Of a DNA stretch of 64,000 nucleotides, positions 53,070 to 62,733 are shown in pieces. The position numbers and the translations under genes were made by a program. Positions within the stretch are counted from its first letter, which is position 1; every line of letters starts with the position of its first letter. The notes beneath the pieces were generated by a model. That model saw nothing but the letters and a program-made list of their open reading frames with translations. It made no database searches and was not told the origin of the DNA. Where the stretch lies: NCBI RefSeq assembly GCF_017875465.1, contig NZ_JAGGMQ010000001.1, forward strand, positions 3,286,001-3,350,000, read 5' to 3'. Source of the DNA: Winslowiella toletana. Its GTDB lineage: Bacteria; Pseudomonadota; Gammaproteobacteria; Enterobacterales; Enterobacteriaceae.

Positions 53070-54569
53070 TTACTGGTTAAAGCCTGGAATAAAGCGATTT
53101 ACATCCACTTCAAGGAACTGACTGCGCTGGAAATTCTTTTTCAGGCTATAAGGTACGGTACAGTCGAAAATAGCTTTACAGGCAATACCGTGGCCGCGAA
53201 TTGACGAGCTAAAGGCCGGATCGGAAGAGGGATCAAGCGGATGGCAACGCACGCCCGGAATAAAGGTGGTGCTGACATCGCCCTGGTAACGGGTGGTCAT
53301 TGCCCACATCACGTCACTAAGGTCGAAAATATCGACGTCTTCATCCACCAGCATCACATGCTTCAGTTCGGAGAAGGCTGAGAAAGCCAGCAATGCAGCC
53401 TGTTTCTGGCGACCTTCATCCTGCGCAGTGCGTTTTTTCACCTGCAATACCGCCAGGTATTTGCCGGTGCCCGGAGACGGGCAATGTACATTCTGCACAA
53501 AACCAGGCAGGGCGCGTTCTACCATTTGCAGAATACTGGCTTCGGTAGGAATACCGGCCATATTGGTATGTTCGTCGCTCGGGCCGATACAGGTTTGCAG
53601 AATTGGATGACGGCGATGAGTAATCGCTTTGACTTTAATTACCGGCACTTCCGCCTGTGCGTCACCGGTATAGCCAGGGAATTCTGGCATCGCTTTACCG
53701 GTGTTGGTGTTCTGGTCTTCGCGTACGCGGTAATTTGGCACCAGTTCGCCTTCAATCACCACTTCGGCGTTAGCAATGCCGCGCGCTTTGACGCTGATGC
53801 AGTCAACCAGTTCGACAGCCTGGCCACGCAGGCTACCGGCAATAGAGAGTTCATCAAAACCGAGCGGGGTTGTCGGTGGCTCAAAGCAGGCGCCAATTTC
53901 AATGGCCGGATCGACACCGATACTGATAGAGATTGGCAGTGCTTTACCGGCGGCTTCCGCTTTCTGGCGAAAAACATCCAGATGACGGCCCGGCACAAAA
54001 TACATGGAAATCTCATCTTTGCCCTGCACACACAGGCGGTGGATGGTGACATCGTGCTCACCGGTTTCCGGATCAGCAGCATAGGCCATACCGAGGGTGA
54101 AGTACGGGCCGGCATCTTCAGGTGTATTGGTCGGTGCTGGCAGCAGTTTCAGAATATCGAAATCAGGATCGGTCGCCAGATGCACGACTTCCTGACAAGC
54201 GGCTTTCTCACGTGGGATAACGATCGGCGCAATTGGCGTACTGACCGAATCTTTTAGCATAAAAGCCAGCTTTTCCGGCGTAGTGCCGAACAGTCGTGCC
54301 ACACGCTTACGGGATGACAGTAACCCGATCAGCACGCGCATATCATCATAGCCTTTGATTTTATTGAAAATCATTGCCGGGCCAACACGAGTTGGTCGTT
54401 GCACGGTGCCATTGGCGCCAACATAACGATAGACGCCGGAGAGTTCGGCGATCGGATCCACCGGTTCATCGGTGTAAATCAATTCATCCTCGTACTGGCT
54501 TAGCACCGCCAGTGCGGAACGCAGGTCCGTCACTTTTGGCAGAGCATCAACTTTTTTGGCTTCAGACAT
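53070..54569 (-). CDS. UbiD-family aromatic acid decarboxylase (protocatechuate/gallate type)
   Basis: Prenyl-FMN-dependent decarboxylase of 499 residues. It follows closely the AroY (protocatechuate) and LpdC (gallate) branch: ELSGVYRYVGANGTVQRPTR, LLPAPTNTPEDAGPY, DVTIHRLCVQGKDE, FEPPTTPLGFDELSIAGSLR, and the active-site region IPTEASILQMVERALPG with MLVDEDVDIFDLSDVMWAM. The expected reaction is protocatechuate to catechol (or gallate to pyrogallol). ATG 54569 is chosen over 54590 because GAGGTT precedes it and MSEAKK fits the family. It is the first gene of the operon with UbiX-like and DUF554 proteins, divergent from a LysR gene. Confidence 0.88.
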   Translation of the reverse strand: MSEAKKVDALPKVTDLRSALAVLSQYEDELIYTDEPVDPIAELSGVYRYVGANGTVQRPTRVGPAMIFNKIKGYDDMRVLIGLLSSRKRVARLFGTTPEKLAFMLKDSVSTPIAPIVIPREKAACQEVVHLATDPDFDILKLLPAPTNTPEDAGPYFTLGMAYAADPETGEHDVTIHRLCVQGKDEISMYFVPGRHLDVFRQKAEAAGKALPISISIGVDPAIEIGACFEPPTTPLGFDELSIAGSLRGQAVELVDCISVKARGIANAEVVIEGELVPNYRVREDQNTNTGKAMPEFPGYTGDAQAEVPVIKVKAITHRRHPILQTCIGPSDEHTNMAGIPTEASILQMVERALPGFVQNVHCPSPGTGKYLAVLQVKKRTAQDEGRQKQAALLAFSAFSELKHVMLVDEDVDIFDLSDVMWAMTTRYQGDVSTTFIPGVRCHPLDPSSDPAFSSSIRGHGIACKAIFDCTVPYSLKKNFQRSQFLEVDVNRFIPGFNQ

Positions 54570-54601
54570 ACAAATGAACCTCAAAATCATCTTATCGGCA
54601 A

Positions 54602-54645
54602 AGCGTCAGCAGACGCTATCTTGCAACAACAGGGCTGATATCAGC
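54602..54645. promoter_or_regulatory. Candidate operator sites in the UbiD-LysR divergent region
   Basis: Two dyads lie side by side: AGCGTC-AGCA-GACGCT (54602-54617) and the perfect palindrome GCTGATATCAGC (54634-54645). They sit between the UbiD-like start and the LysR start, where a LysR activator would bind. Neither has been matched to a known protein. Confidence 0.35.
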
Positions 54646-54791
54646 GGCTTCACCGTTGCTGTGCTTGCAGTTTCGGGATGTCGGTAATTGTTGTCCAATA
54701 ATAAAAACCGGTGTTTTAATAAGGGATTTTTATAAGTTTTGGGCACATAATCATGGCCACATATCTGCGCTTACGACGGAACCCTGACCGT

Positions 54792-55679
54792 ATGGATCAC
54801 CGACAACTGCACTCCTTTGTGGTGCTGGCGGAAGAGTTACATTTTGGTAAAGCCGCTTTGCGCCTGAATATTGCCCAGCCAGCACTTAGCCAGCATATTA
54901 AAGCGCTGGAGCAGGAACTGGGGCTGATGCTGTTTTTGCGCAATCGGCGTAATGTGGCGTTAACCCATGAGGGCGCGCAGTTGCTGGTTGATGCGCGGCT
55001 GGCGGTAAGCCATTACGATAAGATCCGTGAAACCGCGCGCAGCCTGCGGGCAGGATATAAAGGCCAGCTACGAATGGGATATGTCGGATCGTCGATCATC
55101 GATCCGGTATTAGCGATGTTAATTAGCGGTTATCGTAAGGAAAATCCGCACGTCGATATTGATATTGAAGAACACGATGTTAACCAGCAATTAACCCTGT
55201 TGTTAAATGATCAGCTGGATATTGCTTTAATTCGTACCCCGGTGCCGCGGCTTGAGCAGCTTGATTATCTGGAAGTGGCGACGCGTCCGCTGATTGCCGT
55301 GTTGCCGCATCACCATCCGTTGCTGAATAAGCAACGCATTGCTTTAGCCGACCTGGCGAATGAACCTTTTCTGATTCAAAAAGATCCTCCCGGCGTCGGG
55401 CTGGGCTGGTCGGCGCTCTCTTCCTGTCTGCGCGCCGGGTTTACGCCGCAAAAAATTCAGTTTACCCGTGATGTGTCTGTCGCCATTGGCCTGGTGGCGA
55501 TTGGCATGGGGGTGACGCTGGCGCCGGAAACCCAGCTTTCGGTGATGCTGCCGGAAGTCGGGTATTGTCATCTCGACGATCCACTGGCCACCACCACGCT
55601 GGCGCTCAGCTGGCAGAGCCATTTGCATAATCACGCCGTGCGCGACTTTATTGACTATGCGCGTGAGCTACTCTGCTAA
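54792..55679 (+). CDS. LysR-family regulator of the decarboxylase operon
   Basis: Transcription regulator of 295 residues. The helix-turn-helix is at about 4-62 (LHFGKAALRLNIAQPALSQHIKALEQELGLMLF), followed by the effector domain (KGQLRMGYVGSSIIDPVLAML onward) like BenM/CatM relatives. The start at 54792 (MDHRQLHSFVVLAEEL) is preferred on similarity. An in-frame ATG at 54753 would add 13 residues, and neither has a strong ribosome site. Divergent from the UbiD-like gene, it probably activates that operon in response to an aromatic acid. Confidence 0.87.
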   Translation: MDHRQLHSFVVLAEELHFGKAALRLNIAQPALSQHIKALEQELGLMLFLRNRRNVALTHEGAQLLVDARLAVSHYDKIRETARSLRAGYKGQLRMGYVGSSIIDPVLAMLISGYRKENPHVDIDIEEHDVNQQLTLLLNDQLDIALIRTPVPRLEQLDYLEVATRPLIAVLPHHHPLLNKQRIALADLANEPFLIQKDPPGVGLGWSALSSCLRAGFTPQKIQFTRDVSVAIGLVAIGMGVTLAPETQLSVMLPEVGYCHLDDPLATTTLALSWQSHLHNHAVRDFIDYARELLC

Positions 55680-55695
55680 TAATAAATGACAGCTA

Positions 55696-56979
55696 TCAGG
55701 CCTGTTCCAGCGCCAGACGCAAATCCTCAATTAAATCATCTTTATTCTCGATGCCGATCGATAAACGAATGGTAGACGGTCGAATGCCAATGCGGTCGCG
55801 CACCTCAACCGGCACGCCCGAATGCGTGGTGCTGGCCGGGTGGCTGGCAAGTGATTCGGTGCCGCCAAGGCTGACCGCCAGCTTAAACAGCTGGAGCGCA
55901 TTGAGAAAACGGAAAGAAGAGGCCTGGCCGCCGCGTAAATCGAAAGAAAAGGTCGAACCGGCTCCCGAACACTGCTGGCTGAAGGTTTGTCCGGCGGCAG
56001 ATTGCGCATCAAGAAATGACAGATAGTGGATATTTTCGACTTTAGCATGATCGCGCAGAAACTCCGCCACAGCCTGTGCATTACTGTTTGCGCGCTCCAT
56101 CCGCAGCGACAGCGTCTCCAGTGAGCGGCCAATCATCCAGCAGGAGTGCGGATCCAGCTGGGTGCCAATCGAGCCACGCAGCGATTTAATCTGGCTGATC
56201 AGCGCCTTACTGCCAAGCACCGCACCGGCAATCAGGTCCGAGTGGCCGCCAACATATTTGGTCAGCGAGTAGATGGAGAGATCGGCGCCATGCTCCAGCG
56301 GCCGCTGAAACACCGGGCCCAGCAGGGTGTTATCGCAGGCAATAACCGGACGATGACCCTGTTGTTGAGCAATATAGTCAGCGATACGACTGATCATCGC
56401 CACATCGACCAGGCTATTGGTCGGGTTTGCTGGTGACTCAATCAGGATGACTGAAACGCGTCCCTGTTGCAGCGCAGCATCGGCGGCAGCCTGTACCGAT
56501 GTCTGATTGACGCCATCATCAAAGCCCTGAGTCGCCACGCCCAGATTGCGAAAGGTTTTCGTTAGCAGGGTTTCGGTGCCGCCATACAACGGTTGCGAGT
56601 GCAGGATGGCATCCCCCGGTTTGACCAGCGCCAGCAGCGTGGTGGCAATTGCCGACATGCCGGAGGAGAATAGCGCGCCACTTTCGCTGCGCTCATAAAT
56701 CGCCAGTCGATCCTCAACGATTTCGCTATTAGGATGGTTAAAACGCGAGTAAACCAGGCCCGATGAACTGCCTGCCGGTGGTTCACGGCGGCCGGAGACA
56801 TAGTCGAAGAAGTCGCGCCCCTCTTCAGCAGTGTTAAAGACAAAGGTCGAAGTAAGGAATACCGGCGGTTTAACCGCGCCTTCAGAAAGCGCCGGATCGT
56901 AGCCATAGTTAAGCATTTGCGTTTCTGGCGACAATTCGCGATTACCAAGATGGGTTTTCTTTGAGTGTGGCGACGTCAT
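55696..56979 (-). CDS. PLP-dependent Cys/Met metabolism enzyme (cystathionine gamma-synthase family)
   Basis: Pyridoxal-phosphate enzyme of 427 residues. The PLP lysine is in [14 protein letters not shown], phosphate contacts are in [14 protein letters not shown], and the tyrosine region is [18 protein letters not shown]. The family covers cystathionine gamma-synthase, cystathionine gamma-lyase, methionine gamma-lyase and O-acylhomoserine sulfhydrylases. The insertion near residues 60-75 ([14 protein letters not shown]) and the [21 protein letters not shown]-terminal stretch point to the less-studied branch often labelled only cystathionine gamma-synthase family. The start at 56979 has AGGAG. 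It is convergent with the LysR gene, 16 bp apart, and shares no clear pathway with it. Confidence 0.85.
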   Translation of the reverse strand: MTSPHSKKTHLGNRELSPETQMLNYGYDPALSEGAVKPPVFLTSTFVFNTAEEGRDFFDYVSGRREPPAGSSSGLVYSRFNHPNSEIVEDRLAIYERSESGALFSSGMSAIATTLLALVKPGDAILHSQPLYGGTETLLTKTFRNLGVATQGFDDGVNQTSVQAAADAALQQGRVSVILIESPANPTNSLVDVAMISRIADYIAQQQGHRPVIACDNTLLGPVFQRPLEHGADLSIYSLTKYVGGHSDLIAGAVLGSKALISQIKSLRGSIGTQLDPHSCWMIGRSLETLSLRMERANSNAQAVAEFLRDHAKVENIHYLSFLDAQSAAGQTFSQQCSGAGSTFSFDLRGGQASSFRFLNALQLFKLAVSLGGTESLASHPASTTHSGVPVEVRDRIGIRPSTIRLSIGIENKDDLIEDLRLALEQA

Positions 56980-57176
56980 ACGATCTCCTGCCATTGCGGC
57001 ATGAATTAACTCGTTATTTTTAGCATAAGCTAGCATGCAGCTGATCATGACGATAAATGAATTAACGTTCTATGGTTAAAACCATTTGCGCTATTAAATA
57101 TTATATTTGTTATTTATGGCAGTCTATCCATCTGGGTGGGTTTTTTCCATTCCCTGGTTTTATTGTGTAAAAACAG

Positions 57177-57205
57177 TTGACGCTGTTTTCGGACATGAGT
57201 ACATT
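57177..57205 (+). promoter_or_regulatory. Promoter before the NYN gene, or of a small RNA
   Basis: TTGACG (57177-57182), 17 bp, TACATT (57200-57205), predicting a start near 57212. A strong terminator follows about 75 nt later and the NYN-domain gene starts after it. The remaining part of 57049-57308 shows no other feature. Confidence 0.6.
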
Positions 57206-57258
57206 AATTACACAACTCAACCCTGTACGCAGCGATTAAATTCACTGGCTGTTAGGGT

Positions 57259-57287
57259 GAAAAAACCGGCAAGCTGCCGGTTTTTTC
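57259..57287. terminator. Strong bidirectional terminator upstream of the NYN gene
   Basis: GAAAAAACCGGC-AAGCT-GCCGGTTTTTTC forms a 12-bp stem with its A and T tracts and a 5-nt loop, functional in either direction. Placed between a good promoter and the GTG at 57309, it either ends a small RNA of about 75 nt or attenuates the gene. Confidence 0.9.
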
Positions 57288-57308
57288 GTATCCAAAGGAC
57301 TGGAGAAC

Positions 57309-57998
57309 GTGCGCACCTCTTTTTTTATTGATGGCTATAACCTGTTTTATGGATTGCTGGCTGGCACTCCTTATAAATGGCTCAATCTGCCTGCGTTGTT
57401 AACTCATATTTGTTGTGTCCAGAATCCTGCCTCGCAAACCGTCAATATCAATTATTTTACTTCCTCAGTTTTGCCTCATCTTGCCACCAGAGGTATAGAG
57501 TCAAGGCATGCGCAGGACACTTATATCCGCGCTCTTATTGCGCATAATGTCTGCGTTTATTATGGCCGTCACAGGATAGAACACGGCACCGCACCCCGTT
57601 ACATCAGCAAAGACGTTCCGGCATCAAGGCTGGATAAAGTTCATATCTGGGATCTGGAAGAAAAAGAAACTGACGTCCATATCGCCATTAGTATGTATCG
57701 ACTTCTTGCACGGCAGGTGAGGTTGGATGACGAGAAGCGCATCCGGCAACTGGTTTTAGTCTCAGCTGATACCGATATGACCCCTGCACTAAAAGCGATA
57801 CGTGAAGATTTTCCTGATATTACGGTTGGGATTATACTGCCGCATCGGGAAGGGATCCGGCGTGGTGTTCCTGGTTCTCTGGCTAACCACAGTCACTGGA
57901 TAAGGCGAAATATCTCTGATATCGAGCTGGCCTCACATCAGTTTCCTGACCGGGTAGCCACCAGAAAGAAGTCCGCCATAAAACCGCATTACTGGTAA
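57309..57998 (+). CDS. NYN-domain (LabA/DUF88-like, PIN-fold) putative ribonuclease
   Basis: Protein of 229 residues with the acidic residues of the NYN nuclease fold: D8 in [12 protein letters not shown]122 in [10 protein letters not shown], and D154/D156 in [12 protein letters not shown]. Such proteins cleave RNA. Several bacterial ones act in RNA processing or in mobile defence and toxin systems. Start is GTG with GGAG close upstream, giving the family N-terminus [11 protein letters not shown]. It is absent from this position in E. coli. It stands alone between the PLP enzyme and hpt, behind its own promoter and a terminator. No partner antitoxin gene is seen. Confidence 0.82.
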   Translation: MRTSFFIDGYNLFYGLLAGTPYKWLNLPALLTHICCVQNPASQTVNINYFTSSVLPHLATRGIESRHAQDTYIRALIAHNVCVYYGRHRIEHGTAPRYISKDVPASRLDKVHIWDLEEKETDVHIAISMYRLLARQVRLDDEKRIRQLVLVSADTDMTPALKAIREDFPDITVGIILPHREGIRRGVPGSLANHSHWIRRNISDIELASHQFPDRVATRKKSAIKPHYW

Positions 57999-58117
57999 TT
58001 TTCGGCAGACCCGGGGGGCGTATCTGCCACATAATGATTCAGGTTGCGCAACAGCATGCTTCAACGGTGAAATGTGGTAGACTGCGGTGCTTTCCCCATG
58101 CAACCAATCTGAATGTT

Positions 58118-58654
58118 ATGAAACACACCGTAGAAGTGATGATCTCCGAAGCTGAGATCAAAACCCGCATTGCTGAACTGGGCAAGCAAATCTCTGAACA
58201 CTACCGTGACAGCGGCAGCGATATGGTGCTGGTCGGTCTGTTACGTGGGTCGTTTATGTTTATGGCCGATCTGTGCCGCACCATTGATGTCTCGCATGAA
58301 GTCGATTTTATGACCGCCTCCAGCTACGGCAGCGGCATGTCCACCACCCGTGACGTCAAGATCCTGAAAGACCTCGACGAAGATATTCGTGGTAAAGACG
58401 TGCTGATTGTTGAAGATATTATCGATTCCGGTAATACGCTGAGCAAAGTGCGCGAGATTCTGCGCCTGCGTGGTCCGAAGTCACTGGCGATCTGTACGCT
58501 GCTGGATAAGCCTGAGCGCCGTGAAGTGGCGGTGGATGTGGAATATGTCGGCTTCACTATTCCCGACGAATTTGTGGTCGGTTATGGCATCGATTATGCC
58601 CAGCGCTATCGTCATCTGCCGTATGTTGGCAAAGTCGTGATCTTCGAAGAGTAA
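58118..58654 (+). CDS. hpt: Hypoxanthine phosphoribosyltransferase
   Basis: Purine salvage enzyme making IMP from hypoxanthine and phosphoribosyl pyrophosphate. It has 178 residues, as in E. coli. The PRPP-binding motif is [14 protein letters not shown], the flexible loop [16 protein letters not shown], and the C-terminal base site [22 protein letters not shown]. The frame is open to 58034, but [15 protein letters not shown] at 58118 matches E. coli. The ribosome site is weak. Divergent-convergent layout with can is as in E. coli. Confidence 0.96.
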   Translation: MKHTVEVMISEAEIKTRIAELGKQISEHYRDSGSDMVLVGLLRGSFMFMADLCRTIDVSHEVDFMTASSYGSGMSTTRDVKILKDLDEDIRGKDVLIVEDIIDSGNTLSKVREILRLRGPKSLAICTLLDKPERREVAVDVEYVGFTIPDEFVVGYGIDYAQRYRHLPYVGKVVIFEE

Positions 58655-58728
58655 TCCCCACGCCTTACAGCACAATCGACCAAGGCCGGAGTGAGCAGCC
58701 TGTTGTATTCTTGCGGCGCTATTCAGAC

Positions 58729-58783
58729 GGGCGGCGATAACGGCGCCCCTACATAATACGTAGGGGCGCCGTTATCGGCTCCC
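58729..58783. repeat. Paired GC-rich palindromes, REP-like family (copy 6)
   Basis: GGGCGGCGATAACGGCGCCCCTAC and its complement flank ATAATAC; the two arms pair almost perfectly over 24 bp. It lies between convergent hpt and can and probably ends both transcripts. Confidence 0.85.
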
Positions 58784-58788
58784 GACTA

Positions 58789-59451
58789 TCAGCGATGGCT
58801 ATCCGGCGTATTCAGCAGGTTGGCAATACCGTGGCGGTAACGTTGCTCAAGGATTTCACGGTTGGTGGCGGTGACCTGAAGGTCGCGCAGGCAACCGTCG
58901 TGAATCCCATATACCCAGCCATGAATCGTCACTTTCTGGCCGCGCTTCCATGCTGATTGCATTATCGTGGAGTGACCGAGGTTGTAGACTTGCTCAATCA
59001 CGTTGATTTCACACAATTTATCAAAACGCTTTTCTGGCGGCAGTTCACCCAGTATTGAGCTATGTTTGTACCACAGGTCGCGGATATGCAGCAGCCAGTT
59101 GTCAATTAATCCCAGTTCCGGATTTTCAACTGCAGCCTGTACACCGCCACAGCCATAGTGACCGCAGATAATGATGTGTTCGACTTCCAGCACTTCTACC
59201 GCGTATTGCACCACGGAAAGGCAGTTTAAGTCGGTATGAACCACCAGGTTGGCTACGTTGCGGTGAACAAACAGCTCACCAGGTTCAAGGCCGGTTAAAC
59301 GTTCCGCAGGTACGCGGCTGTCAGAGCAACCAATCCACAGAAAACGGGGTTTTTGCGCATCAGCAAGACGCTCAAAGAAACCTGGGTCCTCTTCGACCAG
59401 CAATTTAGACCATTCGCGATTGTTGCTGATAAGGGTGTCTATGTCTTTCAT
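58789..59451 (-). CDS. can: Beta-carbonic anhydrase Can
   Basis: Zinc enzyme interconverting CO2 and bicarbonate, essential for growth in air in E. coli. It has 220 residues, the E. coli length. Zinc ligands are in [16 protein letters not shown] (Cys42, Asp44) and [10 protein letters not shown] (His98, Cys101). The start at ATG 59451 gives the conserved [11 protein letters not shown]. The longer open frame upstream to 59511 has no similarity. It is divergent from yadG. Confidence 0.97.
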   Translation of the reverse strand: MKDIDTLISNNREWSKLLVEEDPGFFERLADAQKPRFLWIGCSDSRVPAERLTGLEPGELFVHRNVANLVVHTDLNCLSVVQYAVEVLEVEHIIICGHYGCGGVQAAVENPELGLIDNWLLHIRDLWYKHSSILGELPPEKRFDKLCEINVIEQVYNLGHSTIMQSAWKRGQKVTIHGWVYGIHDGCLRDLQVTATNREILEQRYRHGIANLLNTPDSHR

Positions 59452-59563
59452 TAAAATTAACGACCTGTAACAAGTCAAAGTGCGTTGCAGTACTATAGGC
59501 CAACGCCACAATATTTAATACGGCAAACAAAAAAACCAAACAAAACAGGGTAGGCTTTTACCT

Positions 59564-60487
59564 ATGACTTATGCACTGGAACTTGAAAAACTGGCCAAGA
59601 CCTATCCCGGCGGTGTTCAGGCGCTGAAGGGAATCGATCTTAATGTTGAGGCCGGTGATTTCTATGCACTGCTCGGGCCGAACGGCGCGGGAAAATCGAC
59701 CACCATCGGCATTATCAGCTCGCTGGTAAATAAGACGGCCGGCAAGGTGCGGGTATTCGGTTATGACCTGCAGCACGATGTGGTCAACGCCAAGCGCCAG
59801 CTGGGGCTGGTGCCGCAGGAGTTTAATTTTAACCCGTTTGAGACCGTGATGCAGATTGTGGTCAATCAGGCGGGTTATTACGGTGTTGAGAAGCGCGATG
59901 CCATTGCACGTGCGGAAAAATACCTCAAGCAGCTTGATCTGTGGGAGAAGCGTAACGAACGTGCGCGCATGCTTTCTGGCGGTATGAAACGCCGTCTGAT
60001 GATCGCCCGTGCGCTGATGCATGAGCCGAAGCTATTGATCCTTGATGAACCGACGGCGGGCGTGGATATTGAGTTGCGTCGTTCAATGTGGGTATTTCTG
60101 AAAGAGCTTAATGCGCAGGGTACTACCATTATTCTTACCACCCATTATCTGGAAGAAGCTGAGATGCTGTGCCGCAATATCGGCATTATTCAGAGCGGTG
60201 AGCTGGTAGAAAACACCTCGATGAAAGGACTGCTCTCCAAACTGAAATCTGAGACCTTTATCCTCGATCTGGCGGCAAAAAGCGCTTTGCCACGGCTTGA
60301 AGGTTTCCAGTACCGGCTGGTGGATGCCTCGACGCTGGAAGTGGAAGTGATGCGTGAACAGGGACTTAACAGCGTGTTCAGTCAGCTTAGCGCGCAGGGG
60401 GTTCAGGTGCTGAGTATGCGGAATAAAGCAAACCGGCTGGAAGAGCTGTTTGTTGGACTGACGCAGAAGAAAGGGGAGAAGGCATGA
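59564..60487 (+). CDS. yadG: ABC-2 type exporter ATPase YadG
   Basis: ATP-binding subunit of 307 residues (E. coli 308). Walker A GPNGAGKSTT near residue 39, signature LSGGMKRRLMIARAL near 139, Walker B LLILDEPTAGVDIE near 159. It pairs with the permease YadH, whose start overlaps its stop (ATGA). The substrate exported by YadGH is unknown. DrrA-like family membership suggests a lipid or polysaccharide-related or drug substrate. Confidence 0.95.
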   Translation: MTYALELEKLAKTYPGGVQALKGIDLNVEAGDFYALLGPNGAGKSTTIGIISSLVNKTAGKVRVFGYDLQHDVVNAKRQLGLVPQEFNFNPFETVMQIVVNQAGYYGVEKRDAIARAEKYLKQLDLWEKRNERARMLSGGMKRRLMIARALMHEPKLLILDEPTAGVDIELRRSMWVFLKELNAQGTTIILTTHYLEEAEMLCRNIGIIQSGELVENTSMKGLLSKLKSETFILDLAAKSALPRLEGFQYRLVDASTLEVEVMREQGLNSVFSQLSAQGVQVLSMRNKANRLEELFVGLTQKKGEKA

Positions 60488-61254
60488 CACATTTGTACTG
60501 GGTAGCGTTAAAGAGTATCTGGGAAAAAGAGATTAACCGTTTTGCGCGTATCTGGGTACAAACCCTGCTGCCGCCGGTGATCACCATGACGCTCTATTTT
60601 ATCATTTTCGGTAATCTGATCGGCTCGCGGATTGGTGATATGCATGGTTTCACTTACATGCAGTTTATCGTCCCGGGCCTGATTATGATGGCGGTGATCA
60701 CCAACGCTTACGCTAATGTCTCCTCGTCGTTTTTTAGCTCCAAGTTCCAGCGCAATATCGAAGAGCTGTTGGTCGCGCCGGTGCCTACCCATATTATCAT
60801 CGCCGGATATGTTGGCGGTGGGGTGGCGCGTGGTATTTGCGTGGGGATCCTGGTAACCGCTATTTCGCTGTTCTTTGTGCCTTTCCATGTGCACTCCTGG
60901 GCTATGGTGGCGATCACGCTATTACTGACGGCGATTCTGTTTTCGCTGGCGGGGCTGTTAAATGCGGTGTTTGCCCGCACTTTTGACGATATCAGCCTGA
61001 TCCCGACTTTTGTGCTGACGCCACTAACCTACCTGGGCGGCGTATTCTATTCGCTGACGCTGTTGCCACCGTTCTGGCAGGCGGTATCGAAGCTAAATCC
61101 TATCGTGTATATGATTAGCGGCTTCCGCTACGGTTTCCTGGGCATCAGCGATGTACCGCTGGTATTTACCCTTGCGGTGCTAATCGCCTTTATCGTGGTG
61201 TTTTATGCGCTGGTATGGTGGCTGATTCAGCGTGGCCGTGGATTGCGGACGTAA
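60484..61254 (+). CDS. yadH: ABC-2 type permease YadH
   Basis: Inner-membrane permease of 256 residues (E. coli same) with six membrane segments. The ABC-2 signature region FVLTPLTYLGGVFYSLTLLPPFWQAVSKLNPIVYM lies in the second half. The N-terminus (LKSIWEKEINRFARIWVQTLLPPVI) is the usual coupling helix. It is translated with yadG. Confidence 0.95.
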   Translation: MTHLYWVALKSIWEKEINRFARIWVQTLLPPVITMTLYFIIFGNLIGSRIGDMHGFTYMQFIVPGLIMMAVITNAYANVSSSFFSSKFQRNIEELLVAPVPTHIIIAGYVGGGVARGICVGILVTAISLFFVPFHVHSWAMVAITLLLTAILFSLAGLLNAVFARTFDDISLIPTFVLTPLTYLGGVFYSLTLLPPFWQAVSKLNPIVYMISGFRYGFLGISDVPLVFTLAVLIAFIVVFYALVWWLIQRGRGLRT

Positions 61255-61264
61255 TAAACTTATT

Positions 61265-61289
61265 GGGCGGCGAAAACGCCGCCCGTAGG
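61265..61289. repeat. GC-rich palindrome, REP-like family (copy 7)
   Basis: GGGCGGCG-AAAA-CGCCGCCC with the outer GTAGG tail seen in the paired copies, between convergent yadH and panD. It probably acts as a transcription end. Confidence 0.8.
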
Positions 61290-61293
61290 ATAT

Positions 61294-61674
61294 TCAGGCC
61301 ACCTGAACCGGCACCGCTTTCGCCACACGTTTCAGCTGATTGTCACCCTCAAAATAGGCCACTTTCGGCTGCCACTCGCGGGCTTGCTCATCTGACATCT
61401 GTACATAAGAGCAGATAATTAGCAGATCACCTTCGCAGGCGCAGCGCGCAGCGGCGCCATTTACTGAGATAATTTTTGAGCCACGCTCAGCAGCAATCGC
61501 GTAGGTCGAAAAACGCTGACCATTATTGACGTTGTAAATATCAATCGCTTCATACTGCAGGATGCCGGAGGCATCGAGGAAATCCTGATCGATAGCGCAG
61601 GAACCTTCATAGTGCAGATCGGCCTGGGTGACTTTTACCCGGTGCAGCTTGCCTTGCAACATGGTGCGTACCAT
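61294..61674 (-). CDS. panD: Aspartate 1-decarboxylase proenzyme
   Basis: Pyruvoyl enzyme making beta-alanine from aspartate for pantothenate and coenzyme A synthesis. It has 126 residues, the same as E. coli. Self-cleavage occurs between G24 and S25 in [11 protein letters not shown], with catalytic Tyr58 region [19 protein letters not shown]. It is separated from panC by a 123-bp palindromic element where E. coli has the yadD transposase-like gene. Confidence 0.97.
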   Translation of the reverse strand: MVRTMLQGKLHRVKVTQADLHYEGSCAIDQDFLDASGILQYEAIDIYNVNNGQRFSTYAIAAERGSKIISVNGAAARCACEGDLLIICSYVQMSDEQAREWQPKVAYFEGDNQLKRVAKAVPVQVA

Positions 61675-61690
61675 AACTTTATTACCTCGT

Positions 61691-61813
61691 TACCCGTCAT
61701 ACTTCAAGTTGCAGATGCGTTGGCTGCGCCTGCTCACCCTGGTCACATAGTTATCTATGCTCCCAGGGATTCTCAGTCTTGCCGCCTTCCTGCAACTCGA
61801 ATTATTTAGGGTA
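61691..61813. repeat. 123-bp palindromic intergenic element (YPAL-like)
   Basis: Ends are TACCC and GGGTA. The outer arms CATACTTCAAGTTGCAG and CTGCAACTCGAATTATT are nearly complementary, and an inner stem lies around CCTGGTCACATAG / CTATGCTCCCAGG. The consensus is familiar to me as a repeated intergenic palindrome of Yersinia, Serratia, Erwinia and Pantoea chromosomes, probably the YPAL type. It encodes no protein, so it is a miniature non-autonomous element. It lies between panC and panD and can fold in the mRNA. Confidence 0.75.
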
Positions 61814-61861
61814 AAATCAGAAAAAAACGAACGACAGTATCTGTCGATAGCCGTGCCTTGT

Positions 61862-62716
61862 CTACTGCGTCAGATCAACCTGCTGGTTATCAATCAGCCG
61901 TGCATTGCCCAGCCAGGCCGCCATTAAAATAACCGCGCTTTGACTCTCGGTATTCAGCGGCAGCAGAGTGCCTGCATCGCAGATCGCCAGTCCATCAGGG
62001 CGGAAGCCTTTCTCCGTCAGTTCCGCTTCGGCATCAGCGATAATCTGCTCCACATGGCGTTCACCGTCAGACAACTTCTGCGCCATGCTGTTCATCACTT
62101 TGCTCAGGGCCGGAGCCTGTTTACGCTGATCGGCAGTCAGATAGCCGTTGCGTGAGCTTAACGCCAGTCCGTCTTTGGCGCGTACCGTTGGCACGCCGAT
62201 AATCTCGATATCGTAGCCCATATCGGCCACCATCTTGCGGATCAACGCCAGCTGCTGATAATCCTTTTCGCCAAAGCAGGCGAGGTCAGGCTGGACAAGG
62301 TTAAACAGCTTGCTGACCACCGTCGATACGCCACGGAAATGGCCCGGACGGCTGGCGCCTTCCAGCAGTGACGACAACCCCGGCACCTCCACAAAGGTCT
62401 GGGTATCCAGTCCCTGCGGATAGATATCGTCCGGTGAAGGCGAAAACACCAGATCGACACCGCGACGATTAAGCTTCTCGCAATCTTCCTGCAGCGTGCG
62501 AGGATAGCGCGCCAGATCGTCCGCGCGTTCAAACTGCATCGGGTTGACGAAAATAGTGGCCACCACGATATCAGCACGCTCACGCGCTTCATCAACCAGC
62601 GTCATATGACCATCGTGCAGATTGCCCATGGTCGGCACCAGCGCGATGCGCTTACCATCCTGACGCCAGCGACGGATCTCACGGCGCAGCATCGGCAAGG
62701 TTTCAATTATCAGCAC
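61862..62716 (-). CDS. panC: Pantothenate synthetase
   Basis: ATP-dependent ligase joining pantoate and beta-alanine. It has 284 residues (E. coli 283). Nucleotidyl-transferase motifs: [18 protein letters not shown] (HxGH-like, about 29-46), the [16 protein letters not shown] stretch, and the KMSKS-like [10 protein letters not shown]. It follows panB by 17 nt in the same operon. Confidence 0.97.
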   Translation of the reverse strand: MLIIETLPMLRREIRRWRQDGKRIALVPTMGNLHDGHMTLVDEARERADIVVATIFVNPMQFERADDLARYPRTLQEDCEKLNRRGVDLVFSPSPDDIYPQGLDTQTFVEVPGLSSLLEGASRPGHFRGVSTVVSKLFNLVQPDLACFGEKDYQQLALIRKMVADMGYDIEIIGVPTVRAKDGLALSSRNGYLTADQRKQAPALSKVMNSMAQKLSDGERHVEQIIADAEAELTEKGFRPDGLAICDAGTLLPLNTESQSAVILMAAWLGNARLIDNQQVDLTQ

Positions 62717-62733
62717 AGACTCTCTCTCCTGGA

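Noticed and set aside
61675..61861. Insertion sequence remnant between panD and panC
   Set aside because: No transposase frame or target duplication was seen. The sequence is a complete palindromic miniature element instead.
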